A DNA stretch of 64,000 nucleotides, taken from positions 5,332,001-5,396,000 of the forward strand of contig OZ038458.1 of NCBI GenBank assembly GCA_964036195.1, in the 5' to 3' direction. The notes under the pieces were generated by a model, which saw only the letters and a program-made list of their open reading frames with translations, was not told the origin of the DNA and searched no databases. Positions 11,665 through 25,400 of the stretch are shown piece after piece. Source of the stretch: Sphaerolaimus hirsutus (taxonomy: Eukaryota; Nematoda; Chromadorea; Monhysterida; Sphaerolaimidae). The first letter of the stretch is position 1. Every line of letters starts with the position of its first letter. A program made the translations under genes and the position numbers.

Positions 11665-12096
11665 TACTGTATTACCTCCAATATAAGGCATCCCTCTGAT
11701 AAAAGGTACCCTCTAATATAAGGTATAACTTTTAGCCATTTTGAACGCAATGAAATAAATATAAGGTACCCTCTAATATAAGGCATACCTCTAATAAGGC
11801 ACAGCTGGCTGCGTGCCAAAACGCGCAAAATAATACAAACGGTTGCTAAACATGGCGGAAAATGATGAAAATGGTGCCGAAGGGCACTGCCGAAGGACTC
11901 TTTGTGGATTTCCGCCGCTGAAAAATGTGTCAGAATACGGCGGCACTATTCACTCGAAGAGAAACTTTGAATTGTTGACCAGACGAAAATATGGCGAAAA
12001 AAATTGAAGGTACCCTCTAATATAAGGTATAACTTTTGGCTCAAATAATCTGACAAAAACAATATAAGGTATACCTTATATTAGAGGTAATACGGT
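11665..12096. mobile_element. CCGTATTACCTCTAATATAAGG-type element
   Basis: Left end ACTGTATTACCTCCAATATAAGG; right end TATTAGAGGTAATACGGTA. The interior repeats TACCCTCTAATATAAGGTAT several times on both strands. The terminal CCGTATT links it to the TA-target superfamily at 14383, 23297, 27505 and 40909. Confidence 0.7.
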
Positions 12097-12247
12097 ATGT
12101 TGAGTGTTTCATAAATAGGTACTTACGTTTACATTATCTCAAAACCTTACCAAAATACCTTTCAAAAATACCCTATAACATTTTCCTGGCAAATTTTCCT
12201 GGTATGCCATGCCATTTATATGATTTTTGAGCACAGCTGAACATGGT

Positions 12248-12870
12248 TAAAGTCGGCGGACATTTCACCCTACAAAATCGGAGAGTTAGAATTCGCTCAT
12301 GAATAGAGCGACCAAACGAAACTTGTGTCCCACGCGGATGCTAGAAATTGAAAAAGAAAATCATTTTAAAAAAAATTGACGTTTCGCTGCGTCCGTGCGT
12401 GCCACGCCCTAGTTATCTACATTTTCAACGTTGCTCGTAAAAAATTTGACCGTTCAAACAACCTTTTAACCGTTCAAACTACCGTTTTTGTTTTTATTTT
12501 ATTTTTCATTCGTTGGCTCCGTTCCAACAGAAGAGAACTTGGCAGCCGGCCAAAATTTCGAAATCCGCTATTAATATGAATAAAATAGGCTCACAATAGC
12601 TATATAACCATGTATATAAACAAAAATAGCGATTATGAAGGTGGAAATTGACAAAGCGAAGCAAATTTTAACGATTTTTAGCTAACTTTGAGTTTTCACT
12701 CTCATTTGTATAATACGCAACTGGTAACTGGGATAAGGGCCAAGTTTTCATACGTGACCCGATCTATTCCAATCGTTAAAATATTGCGTCACAATACCTA
12801 ATGCCGTCATGCACTCTCCACTGGAGAGATTGACGCAAATGTTTGTAGGGCGATACGTGTGCCGACTTTA
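12248..12870 (+). mobile_element. CGGCGGAC-ended element, long copy with ORF remnant
   Basis: Ends as in 9433-9748. The interior encodes a stretch reading [18 protein letters not shown] at 12376-12579, which is also encoded in the copy at 20448-21079. The other landmarks (GGAGAGTTAGAATTCGCTC, TTGTGTCCCACGCGGA) are shared by all three copies. No transposase was recognised. Confidence 0.8.
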
Positions 12871-13009
12871 CTAGGTATTTATTTTTTATGCAGTATTGTG
12901 TATTGTTATCATCCTCTAAAAAAGCTTTCTATGACTGAAAAGCTATTATTTGCATCATGATTTTGAAAATGAAGCATTTGCCGATTTTTATGTAAAGGCA
13001 GTTTTCAAT

Positions 13010-13212
13010 GCGGCCACACAAGCTAGTTTTCAACCAAAATTTTGAAAACTTGTAAATCTGCATTGAATGCATTTGAGTTTTCTAGAATGAGGTGCCCATC
13101 ATCTACAGTTGACGGAGAGTAAAAATGACTAATTCTAGAAAACCCAATGCATTCAATGCTGATTTAAGAGTTTTCAAAAAGGAACATTGAAAACTAGCTT
13201 GTGTGGCCACAT
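13010..13212. repeat. Fold-back element GGCCACACAAGCTAGTTTTC
   Basis: Left end GGCCACACAAGCTAGTTTTCAACC and right end GAAAACTAGCTTGTGTGGCC are exact complements. Inner arms around CATTGAATGCATTTGAGTTTTCTAGAAT and its complement flank a short centre. No coding signal. Confidence 0.8.
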
Positions 13213-13639
13213 TGTCCTTATTGATACTTACATACGTGAATAATGGAAGCATGTCCCATTTATTTTCTGTCATCCGTTCGATTGACCTTGTTCGCTTTTT
13301 CATCACAAACATTCGCTTAATAATCATCGCCAATTGATATGACCCCAAAAGTGTTCCATGCAATCGATCAACTCCATATAAATCTACCAAAAGCATCGAA
13401 TTGTGATATTTATGATGGACATTATGAAAATGAATTTTGACAATTTGTCACCGTTCCAAAAGTCGTGAACAAAAAATCATTGAAAATCGTTCAAAACTAT
13501 GAAAATATATCGGCGGCTGTTTAGTGATGGGATGGCGCCACAGCCGCTGACCACTCTGGCGCTGTTTGGCGCCAAGCGCCAGATTTTAGAATGGGTGGCG
13601 TTGTCTGTGCTTGTCTTGAACATTAAGGATTTTGGCCTG

Positions 13640-13846
13640 GGGTTACTCCAGACCCTGTAAAATTCCCTGTGAAATGTGAAATGACATGTAAAATGCCAAA
13701 CGTGACATAAAATGCCCTGTAAATTGTAAAATTTTGCTTTTCACTGGTCGCTTGACATTTCACAGGGCATTTTACACGACTTTTGACACTTTGCATCACA
13801 TTTGACATTTCACTGGACATTTTACAATGTCTGGGAGTGGCCCCTG
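13640..13846. mobile_element. Intergenic copy of the introner-like family
   Basis: Left end GGTTACTCCAGACCCTGTAAA; right end TTTTACAATGTCTGGGAGTGGCC, with GTGAAATGACATGTAAAATGCC modules inside. It is far from any coding exon, showing that the family also inserts outside genes. Confidence 0.8.
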
Positions 13847-14382
13847 ACCGCCACACCGCAACCGTCCAAAATTCTGGCGCTATTTCCATCGGTAGCCAAT
13901 GGCTACTGAAATGGAAAATCGCATTATTACATCCGTTTGCGAACGGGTCCGAACACGTTTTTATGCCGAACGCACTTATGATAGTTATGACAAGTGACGT
14001 GATTTTCCGCTGCGCGTTTTCGTCGATTTTTTTTTTACGGCGCGATTTCGCGAGATCACCGATTTGGATTGCATATATAATAGATTGTCGAAGGTTTTCT
14101 AGGTATTTACGCGCCTTTTCAGGTATTTGTCTTTTCTTTTCTTATCCGATACTGAGCTGTACCCGTAGAATTTGAGTAAGAAAGATTCATTTTTTGTGTT
14201 GTTTGAAATAACATGAAAATGGCCCGGATTTCTCGATTGGTCAGATTTTTTTTCGTTTACATTGACCAAAGACTTTTTGTAATTTTTTTACGATGTATTT
14301 TATCTAGGTAATTATGTGAATGCGAAGGCAAAAGATGATACCACTACCATAATATGGTGCTGAAAATGCAGTACATAAAAAC

Positions 14383-14490
14383 CGTATTTTCTCGAAATAC
14401 CCCCAGGGGGTTTATTTTTTAGAGTGGAAAATTTTGAGGGGGGTATTTCGAGAGGGTGTTAATTCAAGGGGGTATTTCGAGGAAATGCGG
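14383..14490. mobile_element. Short CCGTATT/AATACGG-type element
   Basis: ACCGTATTTTCTCGAAATACCCCC...GGGGGTATTTCGAGGAAATGCGG, about 108 bp. One of the smallest members of the family, also found at 23297-23751, 40909-40994, 43797-43900, 46310-46425 and 49395-49810 (the last three more rearranged). Confidence 0.75.
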
Positions 14491-15116
14491 ACAGTGTCAA
14501 TATCTTTTTACAACCTGCGTAGCCGCGTTCAAGTTACCTACCTAGTTTTTTAAAAGCGTTTTAAAAGAGTTGACGAAATATTTATAGTTTTTCGTCGTAT
14601 AAAAAATTACCACCATAAGCTAATCAGGGCGCTTTTTTCTTTAAAAAATTATAAGGTGTCCTGAGATATCGTTTTCACCTTTGTATCATCGGGTATTTTT
14701 CGAGTTTCTGAAGCCAGGAATGTTTGTACTTTGTACAATGCATCCTGGCTATTTTTAAAATCCGCAGTGCACGTTAAAAATGAGCACGTTCCACAATCGC
14801 ACAGTGCGTTAATGAATCCTAATTCACCATTCACTTTCTTTCAAAACGAAAAAAACGAATTGATAAGGCATGATATCGGCGCACAGTGAAATATGTACCT
14901 AAATAATATCACCGTCTTTCGATTTCACTCGTGTGCGGCCGCGCACGCGGAATTTCAAACGATCCACCAAGACAGGTGGGCAGATTTACGGAGCGATATC
15001 GGTGAATAAATATGATAAGCCCGACACTTTTTGTCGGGCAACCCGCTTTCATGTGCCGAGAATCATAGGTTGCCCAAAAATATCTGGTTCTGATTCGAAG
15101 ACGGTTCCAATCAGCG

Positions 15117-15594
15117 GAGTTGTTAAAAGTACTGAACATTTTACAAAGCAAAGTTTTTTCACTCACCCCTGAGACTGAGTACAGAAAACGTAAAGTAGAA
15201 ATTTTTACTTTTACGCTGCGTAAAAGGTGAGTTAACGTAAATAACAGTATTTTTACTCTGGGAAAACGTAAAAGCAACAATTGTTTTCGATTTTGTACGT
15301 AGGAAGATGTAAAAGTGAGCGAAAGTAAAAGCGAGAGTCATCGCTTTCCCTACCTATTACAACTTATATCATCTCCGCTGCCATTTTTGCAGCCCGTTTC
15401 AATTCGTTTGAGTGGTTTGCGTTTTTATGCACCCCAAAGAATTTTCTCAATTACGTTTTCTGTACTCGCATACTTTCAAAGTACGCGAGTATGTGAGTAC
15501 CGTTATTTCTTCGGGAATATACGTAAACGTATTTACGCAGTACTCGAGTATATATATTTATCGGGTATACGTAAATACGTTTTAACAACTATGC
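15117..15594. mobile_element. AGTTGTTAAAA-ended element (copy 1)
   Basis: Starts AGTTGTTAAAAGTACTGAAC and ends AAATACGTTTTAACAACT. The inside is made of ACGTAAA-rich stretches and a hairpin around TACTTTCAAAGTACGCGAGTA. Similar copies lie at 30776-31321 and 34730-35178, and relics at 10790-10920, 21715-21875 and 38165-38310. Confidence 0.75.
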
Positions 15595-17656
15595 CAATCA
15601 GGAAAAATTGGGTCGGGCAGCGCACCGGGTTTTGTCAAGCAGCAAAAACATACACATCCAATACAATCGTCGGGCAGCCCGAAAAAACATGTCGGGCAAA
15701 TTCAATGTCCTCCCCATCCTTACACGGATTTCACCCTCCCACCGGTATATATTTACGTCAGATCAGATGGGCCAAATTGTCGCCGCAACGGCGGCGCGGC
15801 GCCCGAAAACACAGTTCCACCTTGCGTCGCCGCCGCGACGCGACAAAAACCATGTGAAACGTGAAATTTTTATCACCGTGCCGCCGCGGCGCGTTCGGTC
15901 GCATGCGCGCCAGCGGATTTCACTTGTGCCCACTGGTGGTGGGAAGAAATCGGTGAAGAGTGGTGAAGAGGGATTTTTGGGGAATGACGTGTTTCTTCAC
16001 CGCATTACGTTGACTGATAATAGACTGACAACTGACAACGTAGTCGGGTGGAAACGTTGACATTTTACGTAGTGATGACTTTGCGTTTGACTCAGATTTG
16101 TTTATTCCAGCGAATGGATTGTATTTCAATATAGGTAAGCCCGAGTAGTAGAAATTTGTCAAGTAGATTTCAGGATATAAAATGTGCCCATCGGGGATTT
16201 TACATTCCATGACATTTGGTAAATTTCTCAGATGTCTGGTAAATCTATCAGATGTAGACAGGACTGGCCCTGAAACCAAAATACTTAATAAATACAAATG
16301 GTGCATAAAATTTGACAATCAATTTACCTATGCAACTTATCAACTACAAACCCAAAAACATCACCGCCACTCAATTAACTCCCCACCTCTTTTCCCATCA
16401 CTATCAGCACTCCGAAATATTGCATTCGGGCATACAGTTGACTGGTTACCCGCGCAGTGGGTCCATCTATTTGGGATTTCGAATGCACGGATGTCTGGGT
16501 TTAGTCGGTCGAAATTTTTTTATATTTTTGAATTTTAGATTGCGAGATTTGATAGGAATGATGTGAAATGTTGGATTGTTTTGTGTGCGCGTCTGTTTGT
16601 ATGGATTTTTGTTCAGTTTTGGATTAGGTTTTGAGTTGTGTTTGATCATTTTTTGATTGCATCACTCCGAATGTTTCTGTACTGTGGTTACAGGGTGTAA
16701 TTTTGCGCCCTGCGCGCTATGTACCTAGTGATAACTTTGAGGTGCCACCCAGTAAATTGGCAAATGTCATGGAATGTGTCAAGATCTGTTTCTGAATTTT
16801 GACATTTTTCATGGCATTTGACAAATTTCTATGACATTTGACACTTCTGCTCCCGCAAAAAAAGTTTCGAAATTCATCTAGAATGTTTACACAGTGGCTG
16901 AAATTTTAGTTGTCACTTGAACTGGCATCGGATGCTGTTTACAGTTCATCCGACACTTATCTGTCACTTATCAGACTGTCCATAACTTGGTAGTTTGTGT
17001 GGTTGGTAGGATAGTGTATAAAACAGGATAGTGTATACATTCCTTCTTCCCTTGAAGTTATAACTTTGTGAATTTTCTTTTACACATGAAATGTAAATAC
17101 CGTAGGTATACACAGATTTTCGACACACCTCGCTGACTCATCAATTTTCTATAAAAACAATAAGCAGGTAAACAAAAGTGTACTCACCCAACCCCGATGG
17201 CGCAATTCAATTGGCGACAGCAAAATCGAATGCCATCAATATCACCCGATCGATGCGCAGGTGGCTCCGCGACCGTTCTTATATTTGGCTTTTGCACCCA
17301 TCATTTCACCGCGCGGCAGATTTTGCTATCGCAATCACCAGTGCACACGCAAATATCCATGGATATGATCCATCTGTCGCAGCGTAGGCGCCCACGAAAT
17401 CCAAAAACACAACATTGGAGAAGGGCGATTTCGGATTTCTGCCCCTCGGTTTTGAGGGATTTGCGGTTTGCGGCGGCGCGGCGGCGCGACGACATTCATT
17501 TCGAATGTGCCGCGCGGCAGTCACGCGCCGCCGCCGCGCAGCTGCGGCGGCAGTTCGTGCTTACGCGCGGTGATAGGGACTGCCGGGTGGTCCTTTGCGA
17601 CGTGTGGAGGAAATGTTTTTAGGATAGGGAGATTTGGGAGGATGCAGGCAAGCGCC

Positions 17657-18155
17657 GTTCCCAGACCCTGTAAAATGTCATGTGTCATGTAGAATCCCCT
17701 GAAAATGTCATGTGTCATGTAAAAGACCCTGCAAAGTACCATGTGCATCCAAACCTTATTTTATCATATCCAAATCTTATGTTTATATATCTAAATTATA
17801 TGTCAAAAACTAAGATTTGGGTACAAAAAAATATAATATTTGGATACAGTAAAATAACATTTGGATACACATGACACATTGCAGGGTCTTTTACATGATA
17901 TTTGACACTTTACAATGTCTTTTACATGGCACATGACATTTTACAGGGTCTTTTACATGACATTTGACACTTTACAGAGTCTTTTACATGACACATGACA
18001 TTTTACTTGGGGTGGCACAATGTCAAATGTCGTGTAAAGTGGCACTGCCACGTAAAATCCCAAAAGTCATGTAAAATGCCATTTACCTAAAACGTTTTTT
18101 TTACATGACTTTTGACACTTTGTCTAACATTTTATGTTTTACAGAGTCTGAGAGG
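17657..18155. mobile_element. Long, internally expanded introner-like copy upstream of Hr3
   Basis: Left end GTTCCCAGACCCTGTAAAATG; right end TTTTACAGAGTCTGAGAGGG. The interior repeats TGTCATGTAAAA and TTTACATGACATTTGACA modules many times and includes an AT-rich stretch (17760-17870). It illustrates how the family grows by module amplification. Confidence 0.75.
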
Positions 18156-19345
18156 GTAAAGTCTCCATATTGGAACGTGGCAGCCTGCCAAAATTTTGAA
18201 ATCGTTATCCATATATAAAAAACGGCTAAAAATTGCTTAGAAAATGATATAACCGAAGGCGAATTGAATTGAATCTTTACACATGCCAAACTTGTGGAAA
18301 GTTGATTTTTGCATGAAATATCTCAGGGCACTTTCCATGGTGCGGAATTCACCCTAGAGTCAGGAAATGGCAAAAGTTCAGAAACAAGCACTCGACAATG
18401 CAAGTGTCCCACACCACCGTGTACCCTTACAAACAGCCCAGGTGATTGTTGCGCCAGCGCGCATGTGCACGTGCATGTGCGCGTTACGGGCGCAATATCC
18501 CCATAACATCCCACTCGGATGCCGGTCGGGTTGTTGTGATGCACATGCGCGCCCGGCGCCCCGAATGTAGGTCGCGGCCGCCGCGCTGCCAGCGCCGCTG
18601 CGCCGGGCGGCGGGTCGACGTTCCCGCGACTTTTTGCCGCCTTGTGCTAGTGCACGTTGATTGATAAGTAGTGATAGGATGATTTTGGCTCGGTAGTGGC
18701 CACGTGCCGCCGGGCCAGGTACGCGGCGCAACTGCCAAGGCGTCGGTGCACAGTGCGCTCGGAGATGGGCACCTAGCTCGGCAGCGAGTCGCCCGGCACT
18801 GTCTTGAACTATGCGCTTTGTTTTGAGATTGGTGCAAGACCTGCGGCCTTGGATAAGTGTTCACGGCGGTTCAATAGGTACTTTGAGGCACATCCACACG
18901 CATATTACACCTGGAGAACTCGTTCATCTGGCATGTAAATAAGTTTGCGGGAGGTGGTGCGTCCAATGTCCAATGCCAGGCGGTTATCGATTGATCGCCT
19001 CGCAACACTCTGGGTTTGTTGTTGGCCGACGAGCGATTGTTTACGTCACACCGAGTGCAAATCAAACATTTTAAGTCCATGCATAACTACTTCCTTCCTC
19101 GGACCAATCTACGCAAATTTATGACTGGGTGGGGTATTATTTTCGAGCAGCGTGCGTGCCCGCTGACCGCCGCGAAATCTTACATGTTTTTACCTATCCA
19201 TCATCTACCTCCTTGCGCCTAAATCCTCTAAACCAAATTTGGCAACCTTCCAAAATCACCCTGATCAACCTCTTCTCAACCTCCAGGGGGGCGCGCAGCC
19301 CTAAAAGTTCTACCCTACCCCTACATTGTGTCTAATAGCTGCGGC

Positions 19346-19465
19346 ATGTGCAGCATGAGCGACGGCATGTCACTGGACGCCGATGCAGCCGGCCCGTCGA
19401 CGCATGATCACATGCAGCAGCAGCACAGGCAGCGGCAGCATGACTTTGAACTGCACATGCACAGG
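19346..19465 (+). CDS. Hr3: Hr3 putative upstream first coding exon
   Basis: The ATG at 19346 opens [20 protein letters not shown], followed by a Gln/His-rich tail ending HMHR, then a donor GTTAGT at 19466. The composition resembles the next exon, supporting one gene. Oddity: it ends in phase 0, while the obvious acceptor of the next exon (after TGTGTTTACAG, 19665) needs phase 2. A weaker acceptor after CTGCACCAG (exon from 19691) would fix the phase. Confidence 0.5.
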
Positions 19466-22400
19466 GTTAGTGGGGTTGAGGGGGGGTTGGCCATTCACTG
19501 TTTGATTGGCCCTTGAAAAACGCTTCGTTTTTTTTTGTTATTTGTGGGGGGGGGGGGGGTTGGAAATGGAAACAGGATCCAAAACATGCAAAGCAACACG
19601 CTTCATTAGCAAAATTTCAAATGCTGTGCGGTTAATGTCGGATGCGTTGCGGATTGTGTTTACAGAAATTTGAAACCGAAACTGCACCAGACAATTAAAA
19701 AGTCATTCGAAACCACACGAATCACCCCCTCCCAGCCCTTCTCGCCCACCACTCTGCACTGCGTGCCTGGCGACTTGCCAACTGCCGCCGCCGCGGTGGC
19801 CCTGCTAGCGCAGCAGCACCAACAGCAGCAGCACATGCATCAGCACCACCAACAGCAACAGCATGGGCATGAGCAGGTGCAGCTGCACATGCATCATCAC
19901 TTGACCGGGCCGGCTAGAATTAGCACTGCTATTAAAGGTGGGTGGGTGGGTTGTTTGTTAGTGTGTTATTTTTATTTTTTTTGGCGGGGGGGTTCTTCTT
20001 TTCTTTTTTTGGGGGGTGGGGTAAGTTTACCTAGTAACCTAGGTATCAGTTGTTAACGCTTTTCCAAAATTTACATCCTTGCAATATCTGTTTCGCTAGC
20101 TTTCGACATGGTATTTTGATCGAATTTGACTGGTGCTTTCATGTGCTCATATTGTTTATTATAGTTATACTCGGCGGACCGCAAAGTATGCGCCCAAAAT
20201 TATTTATGTCTTGCTCGATAACGCGCGAACCGGATACTTATGTATGCATTTTCACAAAAAGAAAAATATTTAAAAAAGAAAAAGGCGGAGTCGCGTACAA
20301 ACGAGGAATGTTTTTTCCTGTCATGTTTTTTTTTTGCTGGAATTATTTTTACTTTTTTAATGATGACTTCATGATGGAGTGGTGGATCCATGATGGACTT
20401 CATGATGGATCCTTCAGAAAAATGCATAGCATGCTGTCCGCCGAGTATAAAGTCAGCAGACGTATCACCCTACAAACATTTGCGTCAATCTCTCCAGTGG
20501 AGAGTGCATGACGGCATTAGGTATTGTGAGTTGTGACGCAATATTTTAACGATTGGAATAGATCGGGTCACGTATGAAAACTTGGCCCTTATCCCAGTTA
20601 CCAGTTGTGTATTATACAAATGAGAGTGAAAACTGAAAGTTAGCTAAAAATCGTTAAAATTTGCTTCGCTTTGTCAATTTCCACCTTCATAATCGCTATT
20701 TTTGTTTATATACATGGTTATATAGCTATTGTGAGCCTATTTTATTCATATTAATAGCGGATTTCGAAATTTTGGCCGGCTGCCAAGTTCTCTTCTGTTG
20801 GAACGGAGCCAACAAATGAAAAAAATAATAATAATAAAAACGGTAGTTTGAACGGTAAAACCGTAGTTTGAGCGGTCAAATTCTTTACGAGCAACGTTGA
20901 AAATGTAGATAACTAGGGCGTGGCACGCACGGACGCAGCGAAACGTCCATTTTTCTTTTAATATGATTATCTTTTTCAATTTCTAGCGTCCGCGTGGGAC
21001 ACAAGTTTCGTTGTTCGCTCTATTCACGAGCGAATTCTAACTCTCCGATTTTGTAGGGTGAAATGTCCGCCGACTTTACCATGATCATGAATGAAAAGTC
21101 TCTTTGGTGAAAAGTCTCAACTATTCTGCACGGTAGTGTTTAAGAAATACGAATTCTGAAAACACCATTAACTTACAGCACTTGATCAGAAACATTTTTT
21201 CCAATTTTACCAATTTTCCATTTTCATGATAGAATTATTTCTCGAAAATCCTTGAATAGTTCACCTGTTAGCAGAGTGATAAAAAGTAACTCCTCCTTGA
21301 TTTACACCAAGTGTAAATTATTTAGCAAGTTTTATACCACCAACACTCATCAGTAGGGTTGGGAATTTCAAAATTTTTGGTTTCGGTTCTCGGTTCCAAA
21401 AGATTTCGGTTCGGGTATCGGTTCTCGGTTCCCGAAAATTTTCGGTTCCGGTTCTCGGTTCGGTTCTTAAACTCGGTTCCGGTTCGGTTCTTTCGGTTCT
21501 AAAACGATCAAAATTTCAGTTCTGGGTAAAAAAAACCCCGGGTATCGGGTAATAATCGGCTGAACAACAGAAAAACCATATACCCATGTTTACATGTGTA
21601 AGTATTTACATTGGTTCGATATTTTATACTACAGGAGCATATTACAGCTTATTATTTCATGGTAGAATGCAGAAATCAGAGTTGTTATAATAATACTGGT
21701 ATTAAAAAAGTGTAAAAGCAAACATATACGTTTTCTGTACTCGCGTACTTTCAAGAAGTACACGAGTAAATGAGTACTGGTATTTTTTTCTGGAGGAAAC
21801 GTAAATGTATTCATGTAGTACGCGAGTGAGTACGCATATTATTTTGAGTACAAACATAAATGACTTTTGCCAACTACGGTTAAAACTGTCACAAAACCAA
21901 TGAAAACTACTACCAGTGATAATGTGTATACTGCAGCGACATTACACCTTACAATGAAATCTACCATATCCCATTTGAATAAACGAACAAACATAAAAAA
22001 AATTCATAAATAAAAGCAATTTGATAAATATGATGAAAATTTTTTATGTTTGTTCTTTTATTCAGGTGGGATATGGTAGATTTCATTGTAAGGTGTAATG
22101 TCGCTGGAGTATATGTGAAATTACACGCTCCCGCGCAATCATTTTGCAAACAGATGAATTTTGCAATTCTGAACACACACCAAGATGTTCAGCTGCTGTT
22201 TAAATGCTTAGATGTAGGTGTTGAAAAAACGCTGTTTAAAAACTTTAAGATTCCTAGAAAATTTCGGTTCTTTCGGGTATTTACTTCGGTTCCGGGTATA
22301 AGTGCCGGTTCTCGGTTCCGGTTCGGTTCTCAAGCTCGGTTCCGGTTCTCGGTTCTCGGTTCCAAAATAGTGCTCGGTTCTCGGTTCGGTTCGGTTCGGG

Positions 22401-25400
22401 TCGGTTCGGTTCCCCAACCCTACTCATCAGTGCTGAAAACTCCCCTCGAATAAATCCTCCCCTTCCGGATAAATGCTGCTTGCATTGAAAAAAACATTCG
22501 ATAAAACCAGGAGGACCAAAACAGATTGCGCCCAGTCTGATTCTGAAAATTGAGTGAGGCATGGAAACGGAATCTACAATTTGTCCCCAGATTTTTCATC
22601 ATTTTCCAATTATTTTAACGTCAGTTACCCCTTTTTGACACTATTGGAACAATTTGAGGAACGTGAACTTGAGGAATAATTTGCAAAAATAATCTCCAGC
22701 AAGAAGTTAATAAGTCCATGTAAAACGTCGATGAGTCCACTATTTGTGGAGAAAGTAAAGTAAATTAATAGGTCCATTGTGGACACGGATTTATAAAAGT
22801 CAACAAGTCCATAAGTACTTTGTGGACATATTTCCAGTAGTCAATAAGTCCATAAATTAACCTTAATGCAAATGAAAGAGGACTGGGAACAAAATTTTTG
22901 TCACGTTGATAAATCCATTTGCAATTTTATCAAAATCAACTTTTTGCAGTTATGGACTTTTAAAAGTAGAGGCCTCAAATGTATTGCACCAAAGAGAGAG
23001 TCTGTACTCTCAGTAGAGGGACAGAACATAAATAAACAGAACAGACAGATCGCTATACAATGAATGATACAAGATTTTGATGAATAAGGTCACGGCTAAT
23101 ACTGCTCCAAATTCACCCTCCAAAGCAGAAGCAATATGATAAATATGATGAGAAATTGTTTTATGTTTTTTTTATTCATATGGGATATGGTAGATTTCAT
23201 TGTAAGGTGAGATGTCGCTGGAGTATACTTTATGTATGTCTTTTGCATTAATTTTTGTGTAGTTTTTAATTCCTTTGCAGTCGATTGTCACTTATATACC
23301 GTATTTCCTCGAAATACCCCCCGGGGGGTGATTGTTTCATAGTGGTCCCGAGAGGGGGGGTTAAACGGAGGGGGGGGGTATTTCGAGGGGGGGGGGGTTA
23401 TTATTTCGCCAGAAATTTTTGCAAATCCTAGTACAAAATCGTCGTTTGTGATGTATTTACACTGGGGTAGAAAAATGCATCAATAACTGACATGTATAGA
23501 ATCCTGTAGACTAATAGTAGTATAAGTAGATGGTATACTATAAACACTGTTCTAACGTGATTACGACAGTGTTTTAACGTGTGTTCTGCACTACGCAGAA
23601 CACAAACTGCAGTATTTGTCATGTACGTTCTCTTTACACTCAATCTGGGGGGTATTTCGAGGGGGGGTGATTGTTTCATAGTGGTCTCGAGAGGGGGGGG
23701 TCAAACGAGGGGAGGGGTATTCCGAGGGGGGTATTTCGAGGAAATACGGTAGAATTAATTGTAGTTGGAGTTTTATAATTTATGGAAAACCATCCATGCA
23801 ATGGATTGATAGTGACTTTAGTTGAAAATTGTGGTGAAAAAATTACTCTCCCGTGAATAACAGTCCCCCCTCCCCAGTGAACTCCCCAGTAATGATGGAA
23901 AGGAACCGGTGCTGGAGCGGTGCGGTGCCATTTTTCGAGGGTGCCCTGCCGGTGCTGGTGCCATTTTTTTAAGAATAGCACCGGTGCCGGTGCGGTGCGG
24001 TGCCATTTTTCCGGTGCCTTCTCCATCACCACTCCCCAGTCAAAAAATGTGACGTAAACACAACTGCCTAGGAGAGTTATTCAAGGATTTATCACAGCTG
24101 GGGCCCTGTGTTCGTTACTCCCAAGTCCCAATACTCCTGAATTGAGCCTTTCGAGTGGGTAAAGCAATGTCAATGGGTAACGTCATTTAAAAAATCAACA
24201 AGTTAGACCGAATTCTTGTCCGGTGTGGGATACTGTGAGATTTGATGAACTGAATAGAGTTGATGTTCACTTTTGGTGGAATGTTTGCGAAATTTAGCGA
24301 AAAGATAGAACAGTTGTAACTAGGTGCAGAATAAAGTGACGAAATCAATTGTAGGTAAAATAGGTACAGATAGCTACAATTGGAGGTAATAAAGTATACC
24401 TTGCACTCGAAATGAAGCTTTAACCCATTATAATGTCTATTCTTTAATTGCACTCATCTACATTTACTTAAAATACACACATTTCACTCACCAACCTCCA
24501 TTTGAATGTTGTTTTTATAAACATTGATAACTCACTCTGTTTGATACACATTTGCGCAGTTGTGTGACGTTTCACATGCCGAGTATTATCAAGAGCTAAA
24601 TTGTCCCTTTTTTCTGAAAAATTGATTACTCACGTATAGGGTGTCAAATTTCCGTTTCCGCCTTTCCGCAGGAAAATTTTTTACCTTTTTGTTTTCCATT
24701 TTCCGGCAGCCAAAAAATTTTTACCTTTCCGTTTTCCGTTTTCCGGCAGCCGAAAAATTTTTACCTTTCCGTTTTCCGTTTTCCGGCAGCTGAAAATTTT
24801 TTACCTTTCCGTTTTCCGGCAGCTGAAAATTTTTTACCTTTCCGTTTCCGTTTTTCCGGCCCATTTTTCCGTTTTCCAGCTGAAAAATTTTTACCTTTCC
24901 ATTTCCGTTTTACCAGGCAATTTTTCCATTTTCTGGCTCAATTTTCAGTTTTCTGGCATTTTTCCATTGTTTTTCCAATCTGTATTTATCTTCAATTGGC
25001 TCATCCCATTCTGTTGTTTTTGTCTCTTGAGCAGCATTGACAACTGGGATTTCAGGGTCAGTGAAACAGGTGCTGTGAACCCAATTGGGTCATATGCTGA
25101 CACCAATAATTTATTCAAGTTTTGTCTGGTTGGTGTTGTGATGCTGTCAATTTGCAATTTTGGTGTTGATATTGCCAGCATGTCTGTTCGGTGATTTTAT
25201 TTCATGCCCATTACCCTTCATGATACTCTCTTTATACGGCCAGTCAATATAGTATCATTTGTTGTTGTCATTGAATTTTATGCTATTTATTATCATCTCC
25301 TCTGCAATGTTGTCATCAATTGCATAGGGGTCATCAGTGATTCCCACTGCTTCTAGACTGTGAAATTTCCTTTCCTATGGCCACTATGGCTACTTTTTGA

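Larger units (their letters stand above)
9749..19345. other. Intergenic region between the small ORF and Hr3; repeats, no gene seen
   Basis: Besides the elements listed separately, it holds AT-rich AAAATAAAATAAAATAAAA tracts at 10200-10440, GCGCC relics at 10975-11130 and 13535-13600, introner-like copies at 16742-16858 and 17657-18155, and CpG-rich patches at 15610-15930, 17440-17600 and 18420-18800. Untranslated first exons of Hr3 may lie here but cannot be located from sequence alone. Confidence 0.55.
21080..24648. other. Hr3 intron 1, repeat-rich part; no exon seen
   Basis: Holds TTCGGTTC/TCGGTTCCGG simple repeats flanking 21380-21500 and inverted at 22260-22420 (arms of one ~1-kb element enclosing the fold-back at 21925-22115), GTCCATAAG-type repeats near 22700-22860, a CCGTATT element at 23297-23751, and GGTGCCGGTGC tandem motifs at 23900-24025. 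Confidence 0.55.

Noticed and set aside
18378..18864. Several 100+-aa ORFs in a GC-rich tract
   Set aside because: Overlapping on both strands with Arg/Ala/Pro-rich composition, as expected from CpG-rich DNA; no family match and no coherent splice sites.
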